Positions 32,962 to 41,937 of a DNA stretch of 64,000 nt are shown here, one piece after another. Origin of the DNA: an uncultured Prochlorococcus sp. (lineage in GTDB: Bacteria > Cyanobacteriota > Cyanobacteriia > PCC-6307 > Cyanobiaceae). Each line of letters starts with the position of its first letter. Position 1 is the first letter of the stretch. The notes below the pieces were generated by a model. That model saw only the letters and a program-made list of their open reading frames with translations. It was not told the DNA's origin and made no database searches. Location of the stretch: the NCBI GenBank assembly GCA_902538225.1, contig CACBEF010000001.1, forward strand, positions 110,124 through 174,123, written 5' to 3'. The position numbers and the translations under genes were made by a program.

Positions 32962-33747
32962 CTAACTATATATTTCTCTCAACATTTTTAGTGAAGAAAG
33001 ATCCTTCTCTAATTGAGTAGAGATCCATGTCTCAATAATGAATAATATTTTAAGCCAGACTTTTTTTGGACCCAACAACTCTCCATTAGATTTTATTGGT
33101 AATTCTGGAAAAAGAAGTCTCTGTAATAGAGCAACTTCAGATGCATTTATTTTTAAATTACTTTGAGGATCTTCTATGGATGAAAACCCTTCACTTGGCA
33201 AATAAAAACAACTCCATTCCCAATTTCCTAAAGGTGGAATAATAGGTTCCCCAGTTTTACAACAATGATGAATTGGTAAATTAATACCCCCGATGGCTAA
33301 TAGATGGATTAAAGATTGAATACTCATTGAGAGCATTTTAATATCTTGTTCTTGAGACTCTTTAAATAAATAAATCCTATCAAGATGTGCGAGAACGCAA
33401 GATAAATAGTCTTGTTGCTTGTCATTATTACCTACTAATAAAAATGTTAATTCAGTTATTGCTTGTGCTGCTGCAAGACATTCAATATTTTTCCCTAGGC
33501 CAGAATAGCTTTTTAATATTTTAATTTGACGTACAGATTTAAGATTTCTTTTCCCAAAAATCTGAAGACTTAAATATGTTAAAGGAGTAGCTGCAGCAAG
33601 ACTACTTTTAGGACGCCTAGCACCAGGTACCGCTAATCTAACAATCCCTTGCTCATCGGTAAGGATAGTTATTAATCTATCATTCTCGCCTAATGGAGAA
33701 GCTTTAATACAGAGACCTTTTAGTCTGCACTCACCAGAACCAGACAT
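32962..33747 (-). CDS. recO: DNA repair protein RecO
   Basis: 261 residues. The N-terminal OB-fold (LKGLCIKASPLGENDRLITILTDEQGIVRLAVPGARRPKS) and the helical C-terminal domain with a CC pair (HHCCKTG) fit RecO. It anneals strands and loads RecA with RecF/RecR. The deoC-like gene abuts its start (ATG overlaps the upstream stop region). Confidence 0.9.
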   Translation of the reverse strand: MSGSGECRLKGLCIKASPLGENDRLITILTDEQGIVRLAVPGARRPKSSLAAATPLTYLSLQIFGKRNLKSVRQIKILKSYSGLGKNIECLAAAQAITELTFLLVGNNDKQQDYLSCVLAHLDRIYLFKESQEQDIKMLSMSIQSLIHLLAIGGINLPIHHCCKTGEPIIPPLGNWEWSCFYLPSEGFSSIEDPQSNLKINASEVALLQRLLFPELPIKSNGELLGPKKVWLKILFIIETWISTQLEKDLSSLKMLREIYS

Positions 33748-34407
33748 TTAAATAAAGTTTACTTCTTCAAAAATTTCACAAAAATTGGAAGTTCCCACGC
33801 AATTAATTCCATTATCAAACAAATCAATTACCTGCGTCAGTTTTTTTATGCCACCTACCACTTTGATTTGATTTTGTGAGCCTGTTATTTTTAGTATTTC
33901 GTGGACATCATTAGATGTAAGAGGAGACCCAAACCCGTCCCCGAATTGAAAATTTTTTATTCCTAATTCCAAACATATTTCTATCGCATTAATAAAAACT
34001 TCTTCTTGTAGTTTTGATTTATTTATGATTATTGAAACTGGTAATCCAGATAATTTGACTTGCTCAATTTCAGCAGCGAAAGTTTCTAAATTTCTTTTGG
34101 ATAAATTGATAAAGTTTGGGATATATTCAATTCCTTTCGCACCCTTATCTTTTGCAAAACAAACTAATTCTTCAATAAATGAAACTGGTAAATCTGCTAA
34201 AGGGTAAGAAATAAGTGCGTTTATATCCGCACTGTAATTACCCAAACAGTTTTTAAGATCAGTTAAATAATTTAGTGAAGTAGAAATATTTTTGATATTG
34301 TATTTTCTTATCAAGTCGCAATTCACATGGAAATCTTCCCAGGACAGATAAGGGTTAATAATAATCGCATGAATTTTCTCGTTTAATTCATATTCAATAT
34401 TGGGCAT
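33748..34407 (-). CDS. DeoC-like aldolase-fold protein lacking key catalytic residues
   Basis: 219 residues resembling deoxyribose-phosphate aldolase: ALISYPLADLPVSFIEELVCFAKDKGA at the GYPLG region and IKVVGGI at the second catalytic Lys. The Schiff-base Lys segment, normally FIKTSTG, reads FQFGDGFG here, and the Asp of the IDVVIN strand reads IEYIPN. It may be an inactive or repurposed paralogue. It sits between recO and hpf on one strand. Confidence 0.8.
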   Translation of the reverse strand: MPNIEYELNEKIHAIIINPYLSWEDFHVNCDLIRKYNIKNISTSLNYLTDLKNCLGNYSADINALISYPLADLPVSFIEELVCFAKDKGAKGIEYIPNFINLSKRNLETFAAEIEQVKLSGLPVSIIINKSKLQEEVFINAIEICLELGIKNFQFGDGFGSPLTSNDVHEILKITGSQNQIKVVGGIKKLTQVIDLFDNGINCVGTSNFCEIFEEVNFI

Positions 34408-34414
34408 TTAAAAC

Positions 34415-34999
34415 TTATTTAGATTGAATCAGTCCATAACCTCCATGATTCCTTTTATATATAACTTGAAGTTCATTATTTTTCTTGTTTCGAAAAACAT
34501 AAAAATCGTGATCAATTAGATCTAATTGTTTTCTTGCTTCTTCTGATGAAATTGGAGTCATTTCAAAGTATTTATTTTTAATAGATGGCTCAGGCAGACT
34601 TGCTTCAGTTCCTTCTTTAAATAAAGCTTTATCTAAAAAACTTGATTCCATACTTTCAATTGGTAAAGAATCTTTATTTTTAAATTGTTTATTATGAATT
34701 GTTTTATTGTTTCTTTCTTTGTATTTACGTAATTTTCTACAAAGTTTATTTGAAACTAAATCAATGCTGGAGTAAAGATTTTCAGTTTTTTCTTCAGCTC
34801 TAATTATGGTCCCATTTGCAAAAATAGTAACTTCTGCAGTTTGGAAAGAGACTCTTGGGTTCTTTTCAATTGAAAGGTGTATGTCAGCTTCTTTAACGAT
34901 ATCCTTATAGTGATGGGTTGCTTTTTCTATCTTTGACTCAGTATATTCTTTTAATGCTCCAGTGAGCTCAAGATTCTTTCCATGGATTAAAATTTTCAT
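34415..34999 (-). CDS. hpf: Long-form ribosome hibernation promoting factor (LrtA/HPF)
   Basis: 194 residues. The N-terminal S30AE domain (MKILIHGKNLELTGALKEYTESKIEK ... LYSSIDLVSNKLCRKLRKYK, residues 1-100) is followed by a linker and the C-terminal dimerisation domain (ITPISSEEARKQLDL-like and HDFYVFRNKKNNELQVIYKR, residues about 148-190). It dimerises 70S ribosomes in the dark or under starvation; the cyanobacterial homologue is the light-repressed LrtA. Divergent from lipB with a 44-base gap. Confidence 0.94.
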   Translation of the reverse strand: MKILIHGKNLELTGALKEYTESKIEKATHHYKDIVKEADIHLSIEKNPRVSFQTAEVTIFANGTIIRAEEKTENLYSSIDLVSNKLCRKLRKYKERNNKTIHNKQFKNKDSLPIESMESSFLDKALFKEGTEASLPEPSIKNKYFEMTPISSEEARKQLDLIDHDFYVFRNKKNNELQVIYKRNHGGYGLIQSK

Positions 35000-35043
35000 A
35001 ACAAATCTAAAAATATTAACTTACTTTCTAAATCTACTTAAAT

Positions 35044-35694
35044 ATGGATAATAGAACAGCAATAATTAAACAACCTGATAATATTTCTTTTTTTAATGAT
35101 GTTTATAAATTACAAAAAGAATATCAGGAGGCATTGATTTTAGATAATTCTAACCCTGACTTTATTTGGATAGGGGAGCATCAACTCTGTTATACGTTAG
35201 GAAGAGGATCTAATTACGATAATTTACTATTTTCATTGGATGATGATAAATATGATGTTTTTAAGATTAATAGAGGTGGTGAGGTTACTTGTCATATGCC
35301 TGGCCAATTAGTAACTTACTTGGTTTTGGATTTGAAAAATTTTAATAAAGATTTAAATTGGTATTTAAGAAAAATTGAAGAAATCATTATAAAAATTCTT
35401 GGAACTTTTAATATAGATTGTAAATCTAGAAAAGGTTTTACTGGTGTTTGGATAGGAAATAAGAAAATTGCTTCTATTGGAATTGGTTGTAAAAGATGGA
35501 TTACGATAAATGGATTTTCAATCAATGTTGACTGCGAAATAGAAAACTTTAATAGAATTAATCCTTGCGGAATAGAGAATTGTTTTATGGCAAATATGAT
35601 TGATTACAACAAAAATTTAAATATTCAAGAAGTCAAGAGAATTGTTAAAAAAATCATTCAAGAAGAATTTAATTTTGATTTTATATCAAAATAG
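35044..35694 (+). CDS. lipB: Octanoyl-(ACP):protein N-octanoyltransferase
   Basis: 216 residues with [58 protein letters not shown] and the catalytic Cys in INPCGIENC. It transfers octanoyl from ACP to lipoyl domains, such as that of PdhC encoded 2.7 kb downstream. It is 27 bases upstream of aas. Confidence 0.95.
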   Translation: MDNRTAIIKQPDNISFFNDVYKLQKEYQEALILDNSNPDFIWIGEHQLCYTLGRGSNYDNLLFSLDDDKYDVFKINRGGEVTCHMPGQLVTYLVLDLKNFNKDLNWYLRKIEEIIIKILGTFNIDCKSRKGFTGVWIGNKKIASIGIGCKRWITINGFSINVDCEIENFNRINPCGIENCFMANMIDYNKNLNIQEVKRIVKKIIQEEFNFDFISK

Positions 35695-35721
35695 AAATTA
35701 AAATTTCAAAATGGATTTAAT

Positions 35722-37665
35722 ATGGGTGATTTAGCTTATTGGCCTTCAGCCAAACCTCTTTCTAAAAAAGATAAATTTGCTAAAAATAGAGATTTTATTA
35801 AGAAGCTTCATCATATAGATCAAATTTGGGAAAAATTAAAATTTAAATGTGGTGATACTTTAGCTGTTTGCGATTTAAGAGGAAAATACCAAGAAAGATT
35901 TTCTTATTCTGAGCTGGCTGATTTAATAACAAAAGTCTCTTTTTCATTTAAAAATTATGGTTTAGTAAAGGGAGATGTAGTTACTGTAATATCTGAAAAT
36001 TCTCCAAGATGGCTAGTAATAGATCAAGGCTTAATGCGTTTAGGAGCTATAAATGCAGTGAGAGGTATTAATTCTCCTTCAGTAGAATTAGATTATATTA
36101 TTGAGCATTCTAATTCAGTAGGTCTAGTAGTTCAATCTAAGGAGATTTGGCTAAAGTTAAAAAACAAAAAAGAATTAAAAAAAAGACTAAAATTTATAAT
36201 CAATTTAGAAGATGAACAATTTGAAAGTTTAATAAGTTGGAGTAAATTTATAAGTTCAGTAGAAAAAGAAAATGCACAAAATAATAATTTTGAAAAATTT
36301 AATCCAGAAATTGATGACGTCGCTACTATTCTTTACACTTCTGGGACAACAGGAAAACCTAAAGGTGTCCCCTTGACGCATGCAAATTTTTTACATCAAA
36401 TAATCAATTTAGCCTATATCGCTGATCCAGAACCTGGAACCTCTGTATTAAGCGTGTTGCCAATCTGGCATTCTTATGAGAGGAGCGCTGAATACTTCTT
36501 TTTTTCATGTGGTTGTTCTCAATATTATACAATTCCAAAATTTCTGAAAGATGATATTACACAAATTAAACCTGTTGTCATGGCTACTGTGCCAAGATTA
36601 TGGGAGGCAATACATGATGGTTTTTTTCAGGCGTTGAAAAAAATGCCTTCCAAAAAACAAAAACTTATTAAGTTTTTGATAAGTAATAGTTCAGTTTTCA
36701 AAAGAAATCTAAGAAAGATAAGAAATTTAGATATCAATCAAATAACTTTTAAATCAAAAATCCCCTTACTGGGTTCTGTGATTGGTCGATATCCTTTACA
36801 TAAATTGTCGACTATTTTTTTATGGCCGAATATTCTTAGACAACTATGCGGAGAAAAACTGAAATTTCCTATTAACGGCGGAGGAGCATTGCCAGAACAT
36901 GTGGATCTTTTTTTTGAATCTTTAGGTGTAGATGTTTTGGTGGGGTATGGCCTCACAGAAACTAGTCCAGTATTAACTTGTAGGAGAAGAGAATTAAATG
37001 TTAGAAGATCATCCGGTCAGCCTCTAGCATTTACTGAAATCAAAATAGTAAATGATGATAAAAAAAAGATTCTGAAGTTCAGAGAAGTCGGAAAAATTCT
37101 TGTTAAGGGACCACAAGTAATGAAAGGTTATCTTAATAATGAATTAGCTACAAAAGATGTTTTATCTAAGGATGGTTGGTTTGATACTGGTGATTTAGGT
37201 TTCTTAATACCAAATGGTTCTCTTTTTATAACAGGAAGAGTTAAGGATACAATAGTGCTATCAAGTGGTGAAAATATAGAACCGAATCCGCTTGAGACCA
37301 AAATCCTTAGTTCTGAATTTATTAATCAGATTCAACTAGTAGGACAAGACAAGAAATGTTTAACAGCCCTTGTAGTGCCTAATGTCGAATTGGTTAAAAA
37401 CAAGTTTTTGGAAGAAGAACTTTCACAATTAAACCTGAATAAAAATATTAGTAAATTTTTTAAATCACAAATTAATAATTTGCTTAAAAGTCGATTAGGA
37501 GCAAGATCAGAAGAACAAATATTAGATTGTTATTTTGTTGATGCCTTTACTTTAGAAAATGGGTTGTTAACACAAACTCTTAAACAAAAAAGAAAAGAAA
37601 TAGAAAAAAAGTATTCATTACAAATAGAAAATATGTATGAAAACAAATTTAGTAAGAAAATTTGA
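35722..37665 (+). CDS. aas: Acyl-ACP synthetase / long-chain acyl-CoA synthetase-like AMP-ligase
   Basis: 647 residues. P-loop-like motif YTSGTTGKPKG at 205-215, GYGLTETSPV near residue 410, and GWFDTGDLG plus GRVKDTIVLSSGENIEP in the C-terminal cap region. In cyanobacteria the single enzyme of this type activates free fatty acids to acyl-ACP for recycling into lipids and is not a CoA ligase. Length matches. It lies between lipB and a YlqD-family gene. Confidence 0.92.
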   Translation: MGDLAYWPSAKPLSKKDKFAKNRDFIKKLHHIDQIWEKLKFKCGDTLAVCDLRGKYQERFSYSELADLITKVSFSFKNYGLVKGDVVTVISENSPRWLVIDQGLMRLGAINAVRGINSPSVELDYIIEHSNSVGLVVQSKEIWLKLKNKKELKKRLKFIINLEDEQFESLISWSKFISSVEKENAQNNNFEKFNPEIDDVATILYTSGTTGKPKGVPLTHANFLHQIINLAYIADPEPGTSVLSVLPIWHSYERSAEYFFFSCGCSQYYTIPKFLKDDITQIKPVVMATVPRLWEAIHDGFFQALKKMPSKKQKLIKFLISNSSVFKRNLRKIRNLDINQITFKSKIPLLGSVIGRYPLHKLSTIFLWPNILRQLCGEKLKFPINGGGALPEHVDLFFESLGVDVLVGYGLTETSPVLTCRRRELNVRRSSGQPLAFTEIKIVNDDKKKILKFREVGKILVKGPQVMKGYLNNELATKDVLSKDGWFDTGDLGFLIPNGSLFITGRVKDTIVLSSGENIEPNPLETKILSSEFINQIQLVGQDKKCLTALVVPNVELVKNKFLEEELSQLNLNKNISKFFKSQINNLLKSRLGARSEEQILDCYFVDAFTLENGLLTQTLKQKRKEIEKKYSLQIENMYENKFSKKI

Positions 37666-37703
37666 TTTGTTCTATCTATATTGAAAAGGTAATTTAATTT
37701 TTT

Positions 37704-38147
37704 ATGGAAACAAAAAACTCAATATCTATAAAGCGCTCAATAGCTATTAAAGCTGTAGTTACTCCAACTTGGAAGGAAGATGCTGAAAAAGAATTAAGTA
37801 AAGCAATTTCAAATATTGATCAGCAATTATCTCAACTTGAGCAGGAGGGGCAGCAAATAGTAAATAATATTAGATCCCAATCGGTTAATCCTCTAGATCC
37901 AAGAGTTCAAGAGCAGGTTAGTCAGGTGCAACAACAAGTTGCAGCAAAACGAAATGAAATTGAAGAACAAAAAAGAAATCTACTTCAACAACAGAGTCAA
38001 GTTCACGAATTAAAAATGGATGAAATTGTTGATCAAGGACAAGTGGATAGTTTCTGTGATGTCACTGTTGGCGACAATCTTATTGAAAAAATGCAAGTCT
38101 CGATAACTGTTAAAGATGGAGTTATTCAATCGATAGATAATAATTAA
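37704..38147 (+). CDS. YlqD-like coiled-coil protein (147 aa)
   Basis: The N-terminal strand (SIKRSIAIKAVVTPTW) is followed by a long Gln/Glu-rich coiled coil at about residues 25-100 and a small C-terminal domain (SFCDVTVGDNLIEKMQVSITVKDGVIQSID). The layout matches the YlqD family. Function unknown. It precedes pdhC by about 220 bases. Confidence 0.8.
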   Translation: METKNSISIKRSIAIKAVVTPTWKEDAEKELSKAISNIDQQLSQLEQEGQQIVNNIRSQSVNPLDPRVQEQVSQVQQQVAAKRNEIEEQKRNLLQQQSQVHELKMDEIVDQGQVDSFCDVTVGDNLIEKMQVSITVKDGVIQSIDNN

Positions 38148-38270
38148 AGAGAAGATTTAGTATTTTTGATAAAAATAAGTAAAGCTTAATTTCGAAAAGT
38201 TTTAAATTCTAATCGATCTAAATTATTACTTTCTTAAGTTTTAAGAGTTCCCACTGTGAACATGATTTCG

Positions 38271-38276
38271 TATAAT
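38271..38276 (+). promoter_or_regulatory. Candidate -10 promoter element for pdhC
   Basis: A consensus TATAAT lies 90 bases upstream of the pdhC start in a 218-base gap. No clear -35 match exists at 17 bases. A small GTTC/GAAC hairpin (38247-38261) overlaps the region just upstream. The predicted 5' leader is about 80 bases. Nothing else is seen in this gap. Confidence 0.4.
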
Positions 38277-38365
38277 TAAAGCAAGAGTTTAAAGGGTTCT
38301 TAATCATAAAAACTTTAGGAAGTTTGGTAGAAATCCCTTGAAACTTATGTAATAACAATTTTCTT

Positions 38366-39733
38366 ATGTCTCACGAAATATTCATGCCTGCCTTGAGTTC
38401 TACTATGACGGAGGGCAAGATTGTGGAATGGTTGAAAAATCCAGGAGATAAAGTTGAAAGAGGTGAATCTGTCTTGGTTGTTGAATCTGACAAGGCAGAT
38501 ATGGATGTTGAATCTTTTCAAGATGGATATCTTGCGGCTGTTTTAATGCCTGCCGGCAGTACTGCACCAGTAGGAGAGACTATTGGTCTTATTGTAGAAA
38601 ATGAGGATGAGATAGCTTCTGTTCAAGAACAAAATAAAGGAAATCAAACCGAAGTTTCTAGCTCGGATCAACTTGAATTGGTAAGTAATAAAACTGAAGA
38701 AAAACCAGTGGTCCAAAGTGAAATTGTAGAAAAACAAGAAAAAGAAGTTGTATTAAAAAGTGAAAAGGTAGCCCCATCTTTTAATAGCGATCAAATTAAT
38801 GCCGCTACAAATAATGTTTCTTCGAGGATAATTGCATCTCCAAGAGCTAAAAAACTAGCCTCTCAAATGGGTATTGATTTAGCAAAAGTTCATGGATCTG
38901 GTCCGCACGGAAGGATTCAAGCCGATGATATTTTAAAAGCTAATGGACAACCTGTTTCTATACCATGGATAGGAGAAGGTGGTTCTCCTGCAAGTATTCC
39001 TGGTTCAAATTTGGGAGTTGAAAGTAAACCAGAAACTTCAGGAAATAGTTTTGGTAATCCTGGAGAAACAATTCAATTTAATACTCTTCAAAAAGCGGTA
39101 AATAAAAATATGGAATCTAGTTTAGATGTGCCATGTTTTAGGGTGGGATACTCCATCAACACAGATAAATTAGATAATTTCTACAAAAAAGTAAAACAGA
39201 ACGGAGTGACTATGACTGCTTTATTAGTAAAGGCAGTTGCAAAGACACTAAAGAAACATCCTCAAGTTAACTCAAGTTTTTCAGAAAATGGAATTTCTTA
39301 TCCAGAAAATATAAATGTCGCTGTTGCTGTTGCGATGGAAGATGGTGGACTAATAACTCCAGTTTTAAAAGAACCATGCAATACTGATTTATTTGAATTG
39401 TCTAGGGAATGGAAAGATCTCGTAAAAAGATCAAGATCAAAACAATTAGAACCTCATGAATACTCAACTGGAACCTTCACTTTATCTAACCTTGGGATGT
39501 TTGGAGTTGATAGATTTGACGCAATTCTTCCTCCAAGTACCGGTGCTATTTTAGCCATAGCATCATCGAAACCAACCGTTGTTGCTAGTAGTGATGGTTC
39601 AATATCTGTTAAAAAAATAATGCAAGTAAATCTAACAGCTGATCATAGAGTGATCTATGGAGCTGATGGAGCTTTATTCTTAAAAGACTTGGCATCCCTA
39701 ATTGAAGATGAGCCAGAGACTCTTGTCTCCTAA
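38366..39733 (+). CDS. pdhC: Pyruvate dehydrogenase E2 (dihydrolipoyl acetyltransferase)
   Basis: 455 residues. The lipoyl domain has its modified Lys at K43 (ESDKADMDVES). A flexible Glu/Lys/Ser linker follows at about 85-150, then the peripheral subunit-binding domain (ASPRAKKLASQMGIDLAKVHG, 157-190) and the catalytic domain. The HxxxDG active-site motif reads HRVIYGADG, with Tyr in place of Asp; I recall the same in plastid and other cyanobacterial E2s, so it is probably lineage-normal. It transfers acetyl groups to CoA. LipB upstream supplies its cofactor. Confidence 0.94.
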   Translation: MSHEIFMPALSSTMTEGKIVEWLKNPGDKVERGESVLVVESDKADMDVESFQDGYLAAVLMPAGSTAPVGETIGLIVENEDEIASVQEQNKGNQTEVSSSDQLELVSNKTEEKPVVQSEIVEKQEKEVVLKSEKVAPSFNSDQINAATNNVSSRIIASPRAKKLASQMGIDLAKVHGSGPHGRIQADDILKANGQPVSIPWIGEGGSPASIPGSNLGVESKPETSGNSFGNPGETIQFNTLQKAVNKNMESSLDVPCFRVGYSINTDKLDNFYKKVKQNGVTMTALLVKAVAKTLKKHPQVNSSFSENGISYPENINVAVAVAMEDGGLITPVLKEPCNTDLFELSREWKDLVKRSRSKQLEPHEYSTGTFTLSNLGMFGVDRFDAILPPSTGAILAIASSKPTVVASSDGSISVKKIMQVNLTADHRVIYGADGALFLKDLASLIEDEPETLVS

Positions 39734-39739
39734 ATTTAA

Positions 39740-40864
39740 TTGATTTCTCAAATTAATAATGAAGAAAGAGATTATAAGCTTGAAGCTTATGATTATTTAC
39801 TTGATCCTTCATTAATTGCTAGTAAACCTTCTACAATTAGACATGAATCAAGATTGATGATAGTTAGAAATAGTGTTTTAGAAGAAGATTGCTTAACTAA
39901 TAAATTTACTAAGAATCTTTTAGATGAATTTAGAGAAGGCGATCTTGTGGTTGTAAACAATACTAAAGTAATGAAAGCTAGGTTAAAGGCTGAATTAGAA
40001 AATAAGACATTAGTCGAATTATTAGTTTTAGAAAGATCCCATGAATGTGTTTGGTTATGTTTAGCAAAGCCTGCGAAAAAGTTAAAAATAAATAGAAAAT
40101 TAAAATTAAAATCTCCTTTAGCACGAGATATTAATTTGATTGTTGATGGGGTTGATGAAGAAACTGGAGGGAGATTTATTAAATTTCCGGAAAATATAAC
40201 TTGTCTCAATTCAATGAATGACCTTCTTGATAAATACGGGGAAATTCCACTCCCTCCTTATATAAAAAATTCCGAAGAAGAATCTTTTCATGAGAAAAGT
40301 TATCAAACTGAGTATGCAACTAATCCGGGGGCAGTTGCTGCACCAACAGCTGGTTTACACTTAAGCAAAAGTCTTATTTCTAATCTAAAAAAAAAAGGAG
40401 TAATAATCTTACCGATAACTTTGCACGTGGGTTATGGAACATTCAAACCAATTGATCAAGAAGATTTAAGTAACTTAAAACTTCATAAAGAATGGGTAAG
40501 TGTTAATGAGGAAGTGGTGGAGGAAATAAAAAGAATAAAGAAAACGGATAGAAGAATAATTGCTATTGGTACAACTAGCGTAAGAGCTCTTGAAAGTTGT
40601 TATTCTCACGAAAATAATGATTTTGTTCCCATAGCTAAATATGTAGATTTAGTAATTAAGCCAGGTTATAAATTTAAGGTAGTTGATGGATTATTAACTA
40701 ATTTTCATCTTCCTAAAAGTTCATTATTACTTTTAGTAAGTGCAATGATTGGTAGAAAAAGATTATTAGATTTGTATAAGAAAGCCATAGAAGAAAAATT
40801 TAGATTTTTCTCTTATGGCGATGCGATGTATATTTCACCAGATTCACTACTGGATAAAAAATAG
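39740..40864 (+). CDS. queA: S-adenosylmethionine:tRNA ribosyltransferase-isomerase
   Basis: 374 residues from a TTG at 39740. Family motifs: YDYLLDPSLIASKPSTIRHESRLMIV, GDLVVVNNTKVMKARL, NPGAVAAPTAGLHLS, ITLHVGYGTFKPI and TNFHLPKSSLLLLVSAMIG. It converts preQ1-tRNA to epoxyqueuosine. It follows pdhC by 6 bases and converges with cysK, with 2 bases between the stops. Confidence 0.95.
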   Translation: MISQINNEERDYKLEAYDYLLDPSLIASKPSTIRHESRLMIVRNSVLEEDCLTNKFTKNLLDEFREGDLVVVNNTKVMKARLKAELENKTLVELLVLERSHECVWLCLAKPAKKLKINRKLKLKSPLARDINLIVDGVDEETGGRFIKFPENITCLNSMNDLLDKYGEIPLPPYIKNSEEESFHEKSYQTEYATNPGAVAAPTAGLHLSKSLISNLKKKGVIILPITLHVGYGTFKPIDQEDLSNLKLHKEWVSVNEEVVEEIKRIKKTDRRIIAIGTTSVRALESCYSHENNDFVPIAKYVDLVIKPGYKFKVVDGLLTNFHLPKSSLLLLVSAMIGRKRLLDLYKKAIEEKFRFFSYGDAMYISPDSLLDKK

Positions 40865-40866
40865 AT

Positions 40867-41853
40867 TTAGGCTTTGACTGGTTCTTGAATGATTCCGCTT
40901 GGAACTTCAGTAAACATAATTGATGATAAATACCTCTCAGCTAGATCAGGTAGAACGACTACAATTGTCTTACCAGCATATTCATCTTGTTCAGCTAATC
41001 TAACAGCAGCAGCAGCAGCAGCTCCACAAGATATTCCTACTAATAGACCTTCCTCTTTAGCTAATCTAAGAGCCATCTCTATTGATTCGTCATTTGTCAC
41101 TTGTTCAACCTTGTCAACAATTGATAAGTCTAGGTTCTTGGGAATAAATCCTGCTCCAATTCCTTGGATTTTATGTGGTCCGGATTTAACCTCTTCTCCA
41201 TTCATTGTCTGTGTAATAACAGGACTATGTGATGGTTCTACAGCTACAGAAGTAATATTCTTGCCCTTTTCTTGCTTAATGTATCTTGAAACTCCTGTAA
41301 TTGTGCCGCCAGTTCCAACCCCTGCAACTAGGACATCAATTTCACCATCGCAATCATCCCAGATTTCTGGCCCAGTAGTTTTGAAATGAATTTCAGGGTT
41401 CGCTGGATTATCAAATTGACCTGGCATGAAATATTGAGAAGGATTAGTTTCTGCAATTTCTTTAGCTTTAGCTATTGCTCCTGGCATACCTTTAGATGCC
41501 TCTGTTAATACAATTTCAGCACCCAACACTGCCATAACCCTTCTTCTTTCAATTGACATGGATTCTGGCATTGTAAGGATCAGTTTATAACCTCTTGCTG
41601 AAGCAGTAAAAGCTAGAGCAATTCCTGTATTTCCAGAAGTTGGCTCAACAATAGTTTTGTCTTTTGTAAGTTTCCCACTTTTCTCTGCATCCCAGATCAT
41701 GTTTGCGCCAATCCTACATTTGACACTATAAGCGGGGTTTCTACCTTCAATTTTTGCAAGTACTGTAGCTTTCGCGTTTTTAGTAACTGATTTTAATTTT
41801 ACTAATGGAGTGTTTCCAATAGCAAAACTGTTGTCCTCATAAATTTTTGCCAT
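40867..41853 (-). CDS. cysK: Cysteine synthase A (O-acetylserine sulfhydrylase)
   Basis: 328 residues. PLP Lys K45 ([10 protein letters not shown]; most homologues have VKDR), the substrate loop TSGNTG at 72-77, and the glycine-rich phosphate loop [10 protein letters not shown]. It makes cysteine from O-acetylserine and sulfide. The gene heads a sulfur-metabolism stretch on this strand with the two Cys/Met PLP enzymes upstream. An 8-bp AT-rich hairpin (41886-41904) separates it from the next one. Confidence 0.95.
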   Translation of the reverse strand: MAKIYEDNSFAIGNTPLVKLKSVTKNAKATVLAKIEGRNPAYSVKCRIGANMIWDAEKSGKLTKDKTIVEPTSGNTGIALAFTASARGYKLILTMPESMSIERRRVMAVLGAEIVLTEASKGMPGAIAKAKEIAETNPSQYFMPGQFDNPANPEIHFKTTGPEIWDDCDGEIDVLVAGVGTGGTITGVSRYIKQEKGKNITSVAVEPSHSPVITQTMNGEEVKSGPHKIQGIGAGFIPKNLDLSIVDKVEQVTNDESIEMALRLAKEEGLLVGISCGAAAAAAVRLAEQDEYAGKTIVVVLPDLAERYLSSIMFTEVPSGIIQEPVKA

Positions 41854-41937
41854 TTATATATTGAGAAAATATATATTAATACTAACTATTTTTCAGAAAA
41901 ATAGTATATAAGTTTCTATACGGTAAATACTAGGAAT

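Noticed and set aside
41886..41904. 8-bp hairpin CTATTTTT-CAG-AAAAATAG between cysK and the 489-aa PLP enzyme
   Set aside because: Possible terminator, but the stem is almost all A-T and no T-run follows on the minus strand, so it is not listed as a feature.
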